A stretch of 6,931 nt of DNA from Bacteroidota bacterium (GTDB taxonomy: Bacteria; Bacteroidota; Bacteroidia; Bacteroidales; B39-G9). The position numbers and the translations under genes were made by a program. This document shows positions 6,768-6,931 of this stretch, one piece after another. Within the stretch, counting starts at the first letter, position 1; every line of letters begins with the position of its first letter. The notes below the pieces were generated by a model that was not told the DNA's origin, ran no database searches, and saw only the letters and a program-made list of their open reading frames with translations. The stretch covers positions 1 to 6,931 of the forward strand of contig QMPG01000171.1 of assembly GCA_003648455.1 (NCBI GenBank), read 5' to 3'.

Positions 6768-6931
6768 ATGCGAAAAAAAAATTACATATTATTAATTTTT
6801 CTATTTTTCGGATTTTTAAGTTTCTCTCAAGACACTCTTCCTAAGCCAAAAATTGACAGTGTTAGCGTAGATCATTTTACAAAGAAAGCAACAATAAGCT
6901 GGCTTAAAGATACTACAGGGAAAATTGATGG
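6768..6931 (+). CDS. Secreted protein, N-terminal fragment, probable fibronectin-III start
   Basis: Only the first 54 complete codons are in the window; the frame is open at the right edge. Residues 1-21 form a textbook signal peptide: a basic start (MRKK), a hydrophobic core rich in Leu, Ile and Phe, then FSFSQ-like cleavage near Gln21/Asp22. The mature part begins DTLPKPKIDSVSVDHF and continues to KATISWLKDTTGKIDG. The IDSVSVD and ATISWLKDTTG segments resemble the first two strands of a fibronectin type III domain, as found at the front of exported Bacteroidetes proteins, often type IX secretion substrates. The sorting signal, if any, would lie outside the window. The ATG at 6768 is 42 bases after the M16 partner gene; an ATG at 6728 is in another frame that stops early. 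No terminator or clear promoter lies in the gap, so readthrough from the M16 pair is possible. The function is unknown. Confidence 0.75.
   Translation, partial: MRKKNYILLIFLFFGFLSFSQDTLPKPKIDSVSVDHFTKKATISWLKDTTGKID

Noticed and set aside
6728..6784. Alternative ATG at 6728 for the last gene
   Set aside because: It is in a different frame that reaches a stop after about 38 codons, while the ATG at 6768 gives a clear signal peptide and an open frame to the edge.

Overview
The window is strongly AT-rich and looks like a chromosomal segment of a Bacteroidota (Bacteroidetes) bacterium, probably an uncultured or marine/sediment lineage. The evidence is two promoter candidates of the Bacteroidetes type (TTTG / TAnnTTTG), near absence of Shine-Dalgarno sequences, a carboxyltransferase and a paired M16 peptidase whose wording is typical of that phylum, and a final secreted protein that begins like Bacteroidetes fibronectin-III proteins.

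Layout: positions 1-341 have no convincing gene. They hold an inverted repeat, a 26-codon reading frame and a cluster of GTCATT/AATGAC repeats, possibly a dispersed intergenic element. Positions 342-2117 (minus) encode a ClC-type chloride transporter or channel with two C-terminal CBS domains. Its promoter overlaps the 5' extension of the reading frame, so the start is placed at 2117 and the mRNA is nearly leaderless. A divergent intergenic region (2118-2337) also holds the likely promoter of the next gene. Positions 2338-4110 (plus) encode a biotin-dependent carboxyltransferase/decarboxylase subunit (OadA / PycB / transcarboxylase 5S family) with no biotin domain. It is closed by a clear intrinsic terminator at 4139-4174. 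Positions 4185-5426 and 5439-6725 (plus) are two adjacent M16 metallopeptidase-family subunits. The first carries the zinc site (HLFEH) and the second lacks it but carries the R/Y substrate-binding pair, so they look like one heteromeric peptidase. At 6768 a signal-peptide protein with a probable fibronectin type III start begins and runs off the right edge.

The genes are mostly housekeeping: anion transport, central C3/C4 carboxylation chemistry and intracellular peptide degradation. Nothing here amounts to a clearly new system. The points most worth a second look are the repeat-rich left end, the atypical ClC filter residues, the insertion and missing biotin domain in the carboxyltransferase, and the terminator lying 10 bases before the M16 pair.
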